NCBI GenBank assembly: GCA_025210375.1
Contig: JAOASB010000013.1
Span: 62,001-126,000 of the forward strand
DNA: 64,000 bases
Source of the DNA: Maledivibacter sp.
GTDB lineage: Bacteria; Bacillota; Clostridia; Peptostreptococcales; Caminicellaceae
Direction of reading: 5' to 3'
Part shown: positions 47,392 through 56,896 of the stretch, one piece after another
Layout of the letters: every line of letters starts with the position of its first letter
Position numbering within the stretch: the stretch's first letter is position 1
The notes under the pieces: model-generated
The model's database searches: none
What the model saw: only the letters and a program-made list of their open reading frames with translations
What the model was told of the DNA's origin: nothing
Program-made: the position numbers and the translations under genes

Positions 47392-47961
47392 CTAATATTT
47401 CTGATTTATATAATCATCGATTAATGACTTTCTTATTTCCTCTTCAAAAACACCCTCGAACCTCAATCTCTCTAACATATATTCACTTTTAGAATGTAGT
47501 ATTACATCTTGAAAATCCTTTAATACTATTTCATACAGCTTATTTTTCAACGCACGAGATTTGACTTTTATAAAATATGATTCTACATTTTCAAAATCTA
47601 TATGTTCAAGAAGCTTTAATGTCGACCAATCCTTTTGATTATAATAATGCCCTGCTTTTTGTCCATATTTTCTGGCAACATAGGGATGCTTTTCAATAAG
47701 CTTTCTGTCCTTAGATTTCATATAGCAATACTTTGCAAGCATATTATAATATTGATAATTATATATGCCCTTTTCAAAGGAATCTATCCTATGTGTAAAT
47801 GGTTTCAAGTTTAGTTTTTGTATGAAATAGTAATGTTCCTCAATGAATTCTCTTTTTGTAATATCTCCATTATTAAACTTTATAAATAATGAATTTCTAT
47901 GTTGAAAAAATTTATCAAATACATTTTCAGGTATCTTACGTCTTATCATTATTACACCCAT
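47392..47961 (-). CDS. conserved hypothetical protein, possibly DUF6648-like
   Basis: 189 residues (or 185 from the ATG at 47949). Basic and aromatic-rich, no membrane segment. Segments such as FFQHRNSLFIKFNNGDITKR, YNYQYYNMLAKYCYMK and DKDR-like helices suggest an all-helical soluble protein. I associate the pattern weakly with DUF6648 of Clostridia. Isolated gene, so context gives no clue to function. Confidence 0.6.
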   Translation of the reverse strand: MGVIMIRRKIPENVFDKFFQHRNSLFIKFNNGDITKREFIEEHYYFIQKLNLKPFTHRIDSFEKGIYNYQYYNMLAKYCYMKSKDRKLIEKHPYVARKYGQKAGHYYNQKDWSTLKLLEHIDFENVESYFIKVKSRALKNKLYEIVLKDFQDVILHSKSEYMLERLRFEGVFEEEIRKSLIDDYINQKY

Positions 47962-48085
47962 TCTAAATCTGATTTAAGCACTTGAATACAGTATAGTCAA
48001 GCACCTTACTAAAGTATAGTTATATACATATCCTATCAATATAGAGATTTACCCTAGACTCTCTATAATAAGAACTTACATAAAG

Positions 48086-48778
48086 CTAGTCAATTATTTT
48101 AACCGGATTAAACTCAATATAATCGCATGATGCTAAAATATAATCAATACCTCCATAGTTTCCCTTTAGTCCCATTTCAAAGGAATCCTTATGGTGCAAA
48201 TGTCCATAAATTACCTTTGAAACATTATATTCTTCATAAATTTCTATAAATCCTGATCTTTCAAATTTTTCGTTTGTTGGAGGATAATGAGTCATTACAA
48301 TATACTTTTTACACCCATCATTTTTGGCATTTTCTAGAGAAAGCCTAAGTCTATGAAGCTCTCTATCGTATATTTTCTGGTCATGCTCATTAAACTTTAT
48401 TTCATTGGGACAGGTCCAGCCTCGGGTACCACACAAAGCATAATCATTGTATATATAATAATTATTCTGCAAAAAAAACATATTGTCAAATATTTTATTC
48501 ATTTTAGATAAAGATGTCCACCAATAATCATGATTTCCTCTGAGCAATATTTTTCTACCCGGAAGGGCATTGATCCAGCTTAAATCCACCATAGCCTCTT
48601 TCAATCTCATGGCCCAAGATATATCTCCAGGTATTAAAACAGTATCTTCATCTTTAATTTTATTTATCCAATTTTTTTTAATGCTTTCTTCATGGTTTTT
48701 CCACAGATCTCCGAATATGTCCATAGGCTTATCAGCTTCAAAGCTCAAATGTAAATCTGCAATTCCATACAATGCCAT
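48086..48778 (-). CDS. metallophosphoesterase
   Basis: 230 residues of the calcineurin-like phosphoesterase fold: DLHLSF (motif D-x-H), IPGDISWAM, LRGNHDYWW, VMTHYPP and YGHLHHKD, the full set of metal-binding blocks. The substrate is unknown; clostridial relatives are annotated simply as phosphohydrolases. It starts 4 nt after the stop of the TtcA-like gene, so the two form an operon. Confidence 0.88.
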   Translation of the reverse strand: MALYGIADLHLSFEADKPMDIFGDLWKNHEESIKKNWINKIKDEDTVLIPGDISWAMRLKEAMVDLSWINALPGRKILLRGNHDYWWTSLSKMNKIFDNMFFLQNNYYIYNDYALCGTRGWTCPNEIKFNEHDQKIYDRELHRLRLSLENAKNDGCKKYIVMTHYPPTNEKFERSGFIEIYEEYNVSKVIYGHLHHKDSFEMGLKGNYGGIDYILASCDYIEFNPVKIID

Positions 48779-48782
48779 CTTA

Positions 48783-49520
48783 TCACCAACAATCTCTTCT
48801 TTGCTTCCACATATTTTTCAAATCAATATTACTTAAGGATGTGATTATTTTTTGCTTTATATCTGGATAATCATTTTGTAGCCCATCTATTAACCCTTTC
48901 ATTTCCTGCCTACTTGTACATCCATCTATGGGACATTTAGATTTAATTATAGGAAGCTCTAAAATCTCTACTACCTTTATTATAACCTCTTCTTTTACAT
49001 AAATTAAAGGTCTTATAGAAAATATATCTTTTTCAGGTTCATAGACCTTTGGATGAAAGGTTCCTAACTTACCAGTATAAAGCATATTCATAAGAAATGT
49101 TTCAACGGCATCATCCATATGATGCCCTAAGGCTATTTTTGACGCACCGAATTTTTTAGCTACTCTGCCAAGTGCGCCTCTTCTCAAACGCCCACATAGA
49201 TAACAAGGATTTTTACTTGACTCAAAATCCAAAAAATTTATGATGTCAGTTTTTTCTACATGAAGCTTTATGCCCTCTTTTTCACAAAGCCATTTTAAAG
49301 GCCCTATATCCATATCAAATCCACAATCTAAATGCACCCCTATTAGATCAAAGCTTTTATAGGAATATTTGCTTAGTAGATTGAGGGCAATCAATAGTAA
49401 AGTGCTATCCTTTCCACCAGATAACCCCACTATTATTTTCTCATTTTCTTCAATCATATCATAATCATCTATTGCTCTTCTTATATCATTTAAAAATAAT
49501 TTATTATACCATTTTTTCAT
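48783..49520 (-). CDS. PP-loop ATPase, tRNA 2-thiocytidine synthetase TtcA-like
   Basis: 245 residues. PP-loop SGGKDS at 34-39, a CYLCGRLRRG pair of cysteines and a CPIDGCTSRQEMKGLI block, the TtcA/TtuA family arrangement in which cysteines bind an iron-sulphur cluster and ATP activates the tRNA base for thiolation. In TtcA the product is 2-thiocytidine at tRNA position 32. Some Firmicute homologues may act on other substrates. Followed at 4 nt by the phosphoesterase gene. Confidence 0.83.
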   Translation of the reverse strand: MKKWYNKLFLNDIRRAIDDYDMIEENEKIIVGLSGGKDSTLLLIALNLLSKYSYKSFDLIGVHLDCGFDMDIGPLKWLCEKEGIKLHVEKTDIINFLDFESSKNPCYLCGRLRRGALGRVAKKFGASKIALGHHMDDAVETFLMNMLYTGKLGTFHPKVYEPEKDIFSIRPLIYVKEEVIIKVVEILELPIIKSKCPIDGCTSRQEMKGLIDGLQNDYPDIKQKIITSLSNIDLKNMWKQRRDCW

Positions 49521-49604
49521 ATGCTTAACTCCCTACTTTAACAAAAGAAACAACAAAATATTTGTAGTTTAATTGTAAAGCTTAAGATTCAAGCGTTCAA
49601 TTTA

Positions 49605-50411
49605 TCAATCAAAGGCTTGATATCTCTGAATTATAAATTTTATTCTTTCAGAAAGCTTTTGCAATTCTTCTAGACTTCCATTTTCCCATATATCATCAAA
49701 CTTACTCTGAAAATCCTTTGCTTCATCTTTATAGCCAAATAGGCTCAATAACTGTATATTGTTAGCAATTTCATAAACACTACTTGTTTTTTCTTCAAAT
49801 AATATTTGAGCATTAATTATTTCATTCCTAATTTCATACATCTCTTTATCCAATTGATACGCGGCTTCTGCCGCCTTTCTCAATCTTATTCTAACATTTT
49901 CAGGAATATTCTTTTTATATTTATAATTTAAAGAATGCTCTACGGTTGCCCAGAAGTTCATAGCTAAAGTACGTATTTGTATCTCTGCCAGTATATTTTT
50001 TTCTCCTAGGGCAGTTTGAACGGGATACTTAATTATCACATGATAGCTTCTATATCCACTTTCCTTATTATTCTTTATATAATCCTTTTCATAAACAATC
50101 TCTAGGTCCTTACCACTTCTTTTTCTAATAAGCTCTACAACCTCATATATATCATCTACAAATTGACACATTATCCTTATGCCAGCTATATCCTCAATCT
50201 CTTCCTCTATTTCATCTTCAGGAATATTTCTTCTACTAGCTTTTTCCAGTATGCTAGATATCTTTTTTACCCTTCCCGTCACAAATTCAATAGGTGAATA
50301 TTCATTCATATCTCTAAATTCATTTCTAATAGATTTGAATTTAACCTTTAGTTCTTCAACAGCTTGCCCATAGGGTAATAATATTTTTTTCCATTGTTTT
50401 ATTCTCTGCAA
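49605..50411 (-). CDS. relQ: small alarmone synthetase, RelQ/YjbM type
   Basis: 268 residues of RelA/SpoT synthetase domain without hydrolase or TGS domains: GRVKKISSILEKASRR, DIAGIRIMCQFVDD, KNNKESGYRSYHVIIKYP and EIQIRTLAMNFWATVEHSLNYKY. Such stand-alone enzymes make (p)ppGpp from GTP/GDP and ATP in response to stress. Transcribed leftward as a single gene or with neighbours across short gaps. Confidence 0.9.
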   Translation of the reverse strand: MQRIKQWKKILLPYGQAVEELKVKFKSIRNEFRDMNEYSPIEFVTGRVKKISSILEKASRRNIPEDEIEEEIEDIAGIRIMCQFVDDIYEVVELIRKRSGKDLEIVYEKDYIKNNKESGYRSYHVIIKYPVQTALGEKNILAEIQIRTLAMNFWATVEHSLNYKYKKNIPENVRIRLRKAAEAAYQLDKEMYEIRNEIINAQILFEEKTSSVYEIANNIQLLSLFGYKDEAKDFQSKFDDIWENGSLEELQKLSERIKFIIQRYQAFD

Positions 50412-50506
50412 CTATACCACCCCACTAAAACCTATAGTCATTAACTTAATCTTAAAATATCTAGGTTATTACTTCAGACCCTATTCTTGTCTCATTTATG
50501 TATTTT

Positions 50507-51187
50507 CTAATTTGTTAATATGGATAAAAATTCTTCAAAATCTTCAAAGCTTTTGAACAAATAATCCGGTTCAAATTTCTTTAGGTCTTCATAGCTAGAC
50601 CAACCAGTTGCAACAGCAACAGATTTTAATCCTAATATCTTCCCACACTCAATATCTAATGGTGTATCTCCAATAACATATATATCCTTTTCTAGAAAAT
50701 CAATCTTATAAAAGTCTTTAGCCTCTTCAACGGCTTTTTCTATAATCTCCCACCGCTCAGCATCTTCGTCTCCAAAACCACCTATTTTAAAATACTTATT
50801 TAATCCTAAATGCAATAGCTTTAGTCTAGCTCCTCTTTCACAATTCCCAGTACCTAAAACATGAAATAAATTCTTTTGATTTAAAGTTGTATCAAATATC
50901 TCATTGATCCCTGGTAGAACTCTTGATGAAGTATTTAAGCTCAGCTCTTGTTTTAACATTTCTTCATACTTTTCAAAAAATCTAGCCATATTTTCTTCCT
51001 TGATGTCATTTATCTCAAGGGCATTCTTTAATATACGATAGTCCAATCTACCAGCCATATTGACTTCTTTAAATCCTTCCTCAATATTATAAAGATGAAG
51101 GAAGGTATTGTCCATAGCTCTTCTTCCTGAGCCCTTACTATCTATTAATGTTCCATCGATATCCCAAATTAAGAGTTTATTCTCCAT
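50507..51187 (-). CDS. HAD-family hydrolase, phosphoglycolate phosphatase-like
   Basis: About 226 residues from the ATG at 51187 after GGGGAGA. Motif I WDIDGTLIDS, helical cap, motif II VLGTGNC, and VIGDTPLDIECGK as motif IV. The Gph/PGP branch of HAD phosphatases removes phosphate from small metabolites. The substrate is not known. An in-frame start 16 codons upstream lacks a ribosome site. Confidence 0.85.
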   Translation of the reverse strand: MENKLLIWDIDGTLIDSKGSGRRAMDNTFLHLYNIEEGFKEVNMAGRLDYRILKNALEINDIKEENMARFFEKYEEMLKQELSLNTSSRVLPGINEIFDTTLNQKNLFHVLGTGNCERGARLKLLHLGLNKYFKIGGFGDEDAERWEIIEKAVEEAKDFYKIDFLEKDIYVIGDTPLDIECGKILGLKSVAVATGWSSYEDLKKFEPDYLFKSFEDFEEFLSILTN

Positions 51188-51318
51188 TCTTATATCTCCC
51201 CAATATAGTAATCTTTCAACCTTATTATTCCCCAATTTTTATTAAGAGAAAGCATAGATAATCTTAAAAAGTTCAAATCATAATTTAATGAAACAATGCT
51301 TTTAGCTTAGACTATGTA

Positions 51319-51375
51319 TTATAGAGATTCCAGTCAAGACTTTAATTTATACTATAAAAACCCTATATAATATAT
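51319..51375. repeat. dispersed intergenic repeat fragment
   Basis: TATAGAGATTCCAGTCAA followed by TTTAATTTATAC and then ACTATAAAAACCCTATATAA. The first part matches one arm of the inverted repeat at 61678-61791 and, inverted, 46611-46644. The second part recurs near 56790, 57665 and 61575. No gene is seen in this gap. Confidence 0.55.
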
Positions 51376-51487
51376 TTCGATTACTTATTTATCTCAAACA
51401 ATACTATATCATATTTTCATTAATAAATTCTATATGTATATATAACTTTATATATTAATGTGGAAAATTGACCCTCATATAGGTCTG

Positions 51488-52456
51488 TTATTTCAAAAAT
51501 TTTTTTACCCCTTTACCACTTAAATAATCATATCCTTTACCCTGATATATATCTAGCTGATCTAATTTTTCTTCTATCATATCCCTAATCCTCCACCAAC
51601 TCATATTCCAATTACAGAAAAGAGTTTCTTCCTTAGGGGCTCTGCCTGCTATCCTTTGTATTACTATTTCTGGGCTTAAATAATTTATGAAACCCACAAC
51701 CCTATTTACATATTCTTCAGCGGTAATTAGTGAAATCTTACCTTCTTCAAACATTCTACCCAGTTCTGTATTTTGTAATATATATAAAGAATGTAGTTTA
51801 ATTTGATTTACCCCCATAGCCGATACTATCTTGGATGCTTCAATTACATCCTCCATATCATCCCAAGGGAGATTTAATATTAAATGACAGCAGCTTTCAA
51901 ATCCAAAGGATTTAATATTATTTATTGCATCAATAAATTCAGCTAAGGTATGTCCTCGCTTTATCTTCTTTAATGTTTTGTAATTAATAGTTTGTAATCC
52001 TAATTCTATAGTTATTTCCACTCCATACTTTTTCTTTAAGTCATCTAACACCTGTAGATACCTAGGATGTATACAATCTGGTCTAGTTGATACACATATT
52101 TCTACTATATTTTCAACCTCTGCTGCCTCTTGAACATATTTTTCAAAGGAATCAATAGGCATATATGTATTAGTAAAGTTCTGGAAATATGCTATAAACC
52201 TTTCAGCCTTATATTTTTTTCTGATGTATTCGATGTTTTTATTTAGTTGTTCCTGAACAGATAGTGTATTTTCTAAGCTTTCAAAGCCTGTTCCTACATC
52301 TCCACAAAAAATACATCCTCCTATTCCGCATTCTCCATCTCTATTTGGACAGGTTAAGGGAAGATTAATGGGAATCTTATAAACTTTTTGTCCATATTTC
52401 TCCTTTAGATAGCTTGAGTATGTTCTATATCTTTGTCTACTTTCTTCCATATTCAC
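51488..52456 (-). CDS. radical SAM protein, TIGR01212/YhcC family
   Basis: 322 residues. The N-terminal cluster motif is CPNRDGECGIGGCIFCG, the unusual long-spaced cysteine pattern of this family. EICVSTRPDCI and ELGLQTINYKTLKKIKRGH follow. Family members are conserved in Firmicutes and Proteobacteria; the reaction is not firmly established. Upstream lies the promoter region shared with no other gene. Confidence 0.85.
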   Translation of the reverse strand: MNMEESRQRYRTYSSYLKEKYGQKVYKIPINLPLTCPNRDGECGIGGCIFCGDVGTGFESLENTLSVQEQLNKNIEYIRKKYKAERFIAYFQNFTNTYMPIDSFEKYVQEAAEVENIVEICVSTRPDCIHPRYLQVLDDLKKKYGVEITIELGLQTINYKTLKKIKRGHTLAEFIDAINNIKSFGFESCCHLILNLPWDDMEDVIEASKIVSAMGVNQIKLHSLYILQNTELGRMFEEGKISLITAEEYVNRVVGFINYLSPEIVIQRIAGRAPKEETLFCNWNMSWWRIRDMIEEKLDQLDIYQGKGYDYLSGKGVKKFLK

Positions 52457-52523
52457 TTCCCTCTTTCACGCTTATGAATAATCACTATCTTAGTATATCA
52501 TTAATAGGTATATTTATCACACA

Positions 52524-52557
52524 AAAAAGCAAGTGTTTATTTCCACTTGCTTTTTTA
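52524..52557 (-). terminator. intrinsic terminator
   Basis: AAAAAAGCAAGTG/CACTTGCTTTTTT, a 13-bp perfect stem with an 8-nt loop and T tracts on both strands. It lies just beyond the stop of the universal-stress-like gene. Confidence 0.88.
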
Positions 52558-52559
52558 CT

Positions 52560-52976
52560 CTATACAGCTCTTTCATTAAATTCATTAACAGGTACAATCT
52601 CCAGTACAATATTTCGATCTAGCTTTCTTTTAAATCTTTCTATCATATTTTGTTGCGAGGATTTTTCTAAGGATTCACCCATAACTACTATCTCTATATT
52701 GTTCTTTTCAGCAAAGTTCATTAACGTTTCTTCTATATCTGGAGCCTTTATAACCGTTAAATCTGCGCCATAGGATTTAGAAATATCAAATAGATATTCC
52801 AATGCGTCAGATTCCTTAAGCTTACCAAAATACTTCCATCCATCTTTTACAACATGAATTACATGAAGCTGTCCATCTACATCTAACTTGTTTTTGACTT
52901 CAGCGCCTCTCTCGATTAGTCTCTCACAGGATTTTTGCTGTGTAACACAGACCATTATATCTTTGTTTTTCTTCAT
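52560..52976 (-). CDS. universal stress protein-like (UspA fold) protein
   Basis: 138 residues with the Usp/KdpD-sensor fold: DIMVCVTQQKSCERLIERG at the start, LHVIHVVKDGWKYFG, and EIVVMGESLEKSSQQNMIERFKRKL near the end, similar to the ATP-binding Usp motif. The N-terminus resembles the KdpD Usp segment more than classical UspA. It probably binds a nucleotide and acts in stress or osmotic regulation; this is inferred. Confidence 0.75.
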   Translation of the reverse strand: MKKNKDIMVCVTQQKSCERLIERGAEVKNKLDVDGQLHVIHVVKDGWKYFGKLKESDALEYLFDISKSYGADLTVIKAPDIEETLMNFAEKNNIEIVVMGESLEKSSQQNMIERFKRKLDRNIVLEIVPVNEFNERAV

Positions 52977-53111
52977 ATCATACCCCTCTCGCGGTAGATC
53001 ACCGTTAAATTGGGTTAAAATAATCCCTAGTATTTATTCCTATATATATATTATACTACAATTCCATATGCTTTAAACATCTTTTAAAAATTGTTAACTT
53101 TTTATTAACAT

Positions 53112-54383
53112 TTAAACTACAGATGCCAATAACAAAAGCTCTTCATTATCATTATAAATCTTATCAAACTGAGATATTGGCAGGGGATTTTTGCCCTTAC
53201 CCGCCTCTACTGTATATCCTGGTCTTCTATATTCCTGAATAAACCAATCCTTCATTCCTGCATAGGATGCTATTCCATATACTTCCCCAAGCCTATACCC
53301 GCTCACATCTGAAAACATTTCACCTATTGTCTTTGCCTCAGGTGGTTGAAGATTATCAAACCTCCAAAATATAACCTCTCCCTGGGTATGATATGCAAGG
53401 ACAAGCCTAAAATCGTGATTCTTTACAAACTCGGTTACGGCCTCGGTTTCTGGCTCAGATAAAGGAAAAGGGCCTCCATACCTAGTTGGTCCTGGCCCAA
53501 CAATTCCCAATGCTATCTCCGCATCCTTAGACTCCTGCCATCTTGCAGGATAGTTATGGTTCAGATCTACCCCTTTATTATTGGCCTGCCAATTCTTTGA
53601 AAAATCTGTACTGCCATTGTTCCATACTATTAGTTCATTATAATAGGGATTATCTCTACTAAGCCCATTTAGTACTAAATCTACTCCATCTGGATTAACC
53701 ATTGGCATAATATATATACTACTTTCATTCCATAGTTTTTCTAAATCATAACCCCTTATGTTTTTTCCATCGGTATAGCTCTTCAAGAAATTCTCTGTGA
53801 ATTTCATAAGAAGTGGTGCAGTGATCCACTCTAGTGAATGATGGGCTCCATTATAGAAAACTTTATTTGGACCCTTTCCCAGCCTTATATAATATAGTTT
53901 TTTCCCTAGGACACTTTCCCCTGCTACTCCTACTTCAATAAAGGGATATCTAACTTTTAGACCCTCGATATCTCTTTCCATTATTTCATAGGTATAGTCT
54001 ATATTTGTATCTACAACATCTATCCCATAGGGCACAATTATTTTCTGCCCTATTTGAAGCTGAAAGGGATTAATTCCAGGATTAGCTGTAACAATTTTAT
54101 TAACAGTAGTATAATAATCTCTAGCTATTTGCCATAATGTATCTCCAGATTGAATATAATATTCATCATAGCCCCTTAGCAACACATTTATTAGTTTATA
54201 TGTTTGAGGCCCAATTATCCCATCTGGAGTTAAATTATTATCTTTTTGAAAGGATATTACTGCATCTCTAGTTTGGGGTCCATAATAGCCATCTATGGGT
54301 CCTGGATTATATCCGATTTTTTTAAGCAAAGATTGTATCTCCATCACATCTGTACCTTGTGAGCCTATGTCTAAAACTCTCAA
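53112..54383 (-). CDS. M14 peptidoglycan peptidase with PG-binding and LysM domains
   Basis: 423 residues: a PG_binding_1 domain (about 5-68), one LysM repeat (about 75-119), then a zinc carboxypeptidase M14 domain (about 135-420) with zinc ligands H182-x-x-E185, the MPMVNPDGVDL block, AYHTQGEVIFW and a catalytic glutamate in YTVEAGKG. This is the layout of gamma-D-glutamyl-diaminopimelate endopeptidase I, which cuts stem peptides, often during sporulation or germination. No signal peptide is seen, as in the Lysinibacillus sphaericus (ENP1) enzyme, suggesting action within the mother cell or release at lysis. Confidence 0.88.
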   Translation of the reverse strand: MRVLDIGSQGTDVMEIQSLLKKIGYNPGPIDGYYGPQTRDAVISFQKDNNLTPDGIIGPQTYKLINVLLRGYDEYYIQSGDTLWQIARDYYTTVNKIVTANPGINPFQLQIGQKIIVPYGIDVVDTNIDYTYEIMERDIEGLKVRYPFIEVGVAGESVLGKKLYYIRLGKGPNKVFYNGAHHSLEWITAPLLMKFTENFLKSYTDGKNIRGYDLEKLWNESSIYIMPMVNPDGVDLVLNGLSRDNPYYNELIVWNNGSTDFSKNWQANNKGVDLNHNYPARWQESKDAEIALGIVGPGPTRYGGPFPLSEPETEAVTEFVKNHDFRLVLAYHTQGEVIFWRFDNLQPPEAKTIGEMFSDVSGYRLGEVYGIASYAGMKDWFIQEYRRPGYTVEAGKGKNPLPISQFDKIYNDNEELLLLASVV

Positions 54384-54457
54384 TTTAATCCCTCCTAAAA
54401 AGCTACCTTAACTTAAATTATCCATGGGAAGTTTAAAAATATTTAGGTTGATTTTGA

Positions 54458-54529
54458 TTTCTAAGACGTCTATCAAGTTTTAGGGCATACCAAAACGGTA
54501 CGTCCAAAATTTGATAAATGTCTTAGAAA
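54458..54529. repeat. 72-bp imperfect palindrome
   Basis: Left arm begins TTTCTAAGACGTCTATCAAG and the right arm, inverted, begins TTTCTAAGACATTTATCAAA; the arms of 33-34 bases agree at about four positions in five, around a 5-base centre. It lies in the 350-base gap between the M14 gene and the small rightward gene, and I see nothing else there. MITE-like or a large terminator-like hairpin. Confidence 0.6.
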
Positions 54530-54733
54530 TAAAAGGACGCAGTAGAGTTTTAAATCTCCTATGAATAATATGGGTTAATATTATCATATACAGTTAAAAT
54601 CATTTATGTTCCATATTTAGCTAAAGCTATGTTTTATAATAAAGCTTATATGGTATACTAACTTATAGAGCTTTAAATTCAGCTATTTATTTATACATAT
54701 TTAAAGGTAATGATTTATTTAGGAGGTAATTAT

Positions 54734-54979
54734 ATGGAACGATATACTAAGGTTATTGAACTTTTAGGCTCATACTTTACAAAGGAATATGAGAAAAAGA
54801 AAAATCATAGAAATAAAATTAGAGAAGTAAAAGAAAACACGGTTAGTAAATTCTTTCTTCAAGGCAAAGCTGAAGTATTAGTCATCATGGAAGAAACGGG
54901 AAAGGAAATATTATTAAATATAGACAGTGATCCACAGGATATAAAAAGATTTTTGGGAAAATCATTTTTAGCAAGATAA
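54734..54979 (+). CDS. small conserved-looking protein of 81 aa, unknown function
   Basis: The ATG at 54734 has AGGAGG 7 nt upstream; an upstream in-frame start at 54710 does not. The product is very basic in its first half (EYEKKKNHRNKIREVKE) and then has a beta-rich segment (KAEVLVIMEETGKEILLNI). No membrane segment. It is convergent with the next gene, sharing a bidirectional terminator. Family not recognised. Confidence 0.65.
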   Translation: MERYTKVIELLGSYFTKEYEKKKNHRNKIREVKENTVSKFFLQGKAEVLVIMEETGKEILLNIDSDPQDIKRFLGKSFLAR

Positions 54980-55038
54980 GATGTATTGCCAAAATGACTT
55001 TAAAGAATTGAAATTATACAACTTGCTCACAGCATGAG

Positions 55039-55079
55039 AAAAAGAGTAAAGAGCCCATAGTGGACTCTTTACTCTTTTT
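55039..55079. terminator. bidirectional terminator
   Basis: AAAAAGAGTAAAGAG/CTCTTTACTCTTTTT, a 15-bp perfect stem with A tracts before and T tracts after, between two convergent genes. Confidence 0.9.
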
Positions 55080-55084
55080 TAGGT

Positions 55085-55495
55085 TTATACCAGATATTTA
55101 TTTAAATCTTCATTAAGCTGGTCTTTGTTACAGCTGATTGTCATGAAGAAATCGATTTCATATTTATCAGACAAAACTTCTAGCTTACTAACTAGTTTAG
55201 GTATTTCATCACAATTCGAATCCATTACTTTTAATAATCCGTCAATATAAATCTTATTAATGTCGTAATCATTTGATATAATTCCACAAAGGAATCCGAA
55301 AAATTCATCTATAGTGCTTGTGGGATATTCATCCATACTTATGAATCTTAACTTATGCTTAAGATCATACATGTGCCTTTTATCATCGTCCACAAATATT
55401 ATGTTACCCTTAGATTTCACAACCTCTTCATTTGCTAACCCAATTATTTTTTTAGTTTTCCCAGTACCCTTTGAGCCTGCCAATATACTTATCAT
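55085..55495 (-). CDS. small P-loop ATP-binding protein
   Basis: 136 residues. Begins MISILAGSKGTGKTKKI, a Walker A loop GSKGTGKT at 7-14. IIFVDDDKRHMYDLKH and KIYIDGLLKVMD give further strand-Asp segments, the latter a possible Walker B. The core is too short for a helicase or motor. It may be a nucleotide kinase-like or regulatory P-loop protein. Function unknown. Confidence 0.7.
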   Translation of the reverse strand: MISILAGSKGTGKTKKIIGLANEEVVKSKGNIIFVDDDKRHMYDLKHKLRFISMDEYPTSTIDEFFGFLCGIISNDYDINKIYIDGLLKVMDSNCDEIPKLVSKLEVLSDKYEIDFFMTISCNKDQLNEDLNKYLV

Positions 55496-55632
55496 TTTAA
55501 TCTCCTCCCTTAAATTTGTTAGAGAAAGAATATAAGGTTAAAGAATATTTAGAATATTCTTTAGTAACTAGTTCTACGATTTTCGAGAAATTCCTCCAGA
55601 AACATTTAATTTTTTTTCTCAATTAACATTCG

Positions 55633-56688
55633 TTATTTCTTCACATTTTCTATGTAGCTTTTTCTTAGCTGTCCACAAGCAGCATCGATATCGCTACCTA
55701 GTTCTCTCCTAATCGTTGCATCAATACCATTTTTCTTTAGTATTTTTTGAAATTCATATGCCCTTTCCCTTGTTGAACCTTTAAGTTGTTTTTCCTTAAC
55801 TTCATTAAGTGGAATAAGATTTACATGACAAAGCATATTTTTTAATTTTTGTGAAAGTTCAATGGCACAGGCTTTGTCATCATTAAACCCCTTTATTAAA
55901 GAATATTCAAAGGTTACTCTACGATTAGTCTTTTTAGTATATTTCTTACATGCATCTAAAAGTTTTTCAATATTATATACTTTATTTATAGGCATAATTT
56001 TATTTCTCATACTATCGTTTGGTGCATGTAGGGAAATAGCTAAAGTTATTTGAAGCCTTTCTTCCGCTAATTCAAGTAGTTTAGGAATAATGCCGCATGT
56101 GGACAGGGTAATGTTTCTCATACTTATGTTTAATCCTAAGGGGTCGTTAATTATATTAAAAAATTTGATAATCTCTTCGTAGTTATCAAGGGGCTCCCCG
56201 CTCCCCATAAGTACAACATTAGATATCCTCTCTCCATTATCCTTCTGTATAGACAATATCTGCCCAATAATTTCTCCGGAGGTCAAATTTCTCACAATCC
56301 CATCAATTGTTGAGGCACAAAAACTACACCCCATTTTACAACCTACTTGTGTGGATACACAAACAGTATTCCCATGCTTATATTTCATCAATACACTTTC
56401 AATAATGTTTCCATCCTTAAGAGCAAATAAATATTTTTTTGTCCCGTCGATCTTGGATTCTAATACCTTTAATATATCCATATTATTTACATATGATACC
56501 CTCTTAAGTTGGTTTTTGAATTTTTTAGATAAATTTGTCATAGAGTCTATATCATCAATACCTTTATAGACCCAACTAAATATTTGCCTTCCCCTAAACT
56601 TTTTTTCGCCTGCTTGAATTGCTAAGTCCTCTAATTCAACAATAGTACAACTTCTAAGATCAACCATTTTTTCCATAAAGTATTTCAC
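55633..56688 (-). CDS. rlmN: 23S rRNA (adenine-2503-C2)-methyltransferase RlmN
   Basis: 351 residues. Radical SAM cluster C117-x3-C121-x2-C124 (CKMGCSFC), EDLAIQAGEKKFRGRQIFSWVY near the start, GSGEPLDNYEEI, and the C-terminal DIDAACGQLR containing the second catalytic cysteine. RlmN methylates A2503 of 23S rRNA, and in some bacteria tRNA, by a ping-pong radical mechanism. A later ATG at 56676 is an alternative start. Confidence 0.93.
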   Translation of the reverse strand: MKYFMEKMVDLRSCTIVELEDLAIQAGEKKFRGRQIFSWVYKGIDDIDSMTNLSKKFKNQLKRVSYVNNMDILKVLESKIDGTKKYLFALKDGNIIESVLMKYKHGNTVCVSTQVGCKMGCSFCASTIDGIVRNLTSGEIIGQILSIQKDNGERISNVVLMGSGEPLDNYEEIIKFFNIINDPLGLNISMRNITLSTCGIIPKLLELAEERLQITLAISLHAPNDSMRNKIMPINKVYNIEKLLDACKKYTKKTNRRVTFEYSLIKGFNDDKACAIELSQKLKNMLCHVNLIPLNEVKEKQLKGSTRERAYEFQKILKKNGIDATIRRELGSDIDAACGQLRKSYIENVKK

Positions 56689-56896
56689 CTGTCCTTAATT
56701 ATTTATTACCCTATTTTTTGTCTTTTTAATCTATATTATCCCAATTATAATTTTAGTAGTTTTAAATTAAAGATTTTGTTTTAATTATACTATACAAACC
56801 CTATATAATGGGTATAAACTCTTCAAAATCCTTTTTCTTTCTTGTATCTTAAAAATAACAGCTTCTATACAGCTGTTATTTTCACTTGATTTATAG

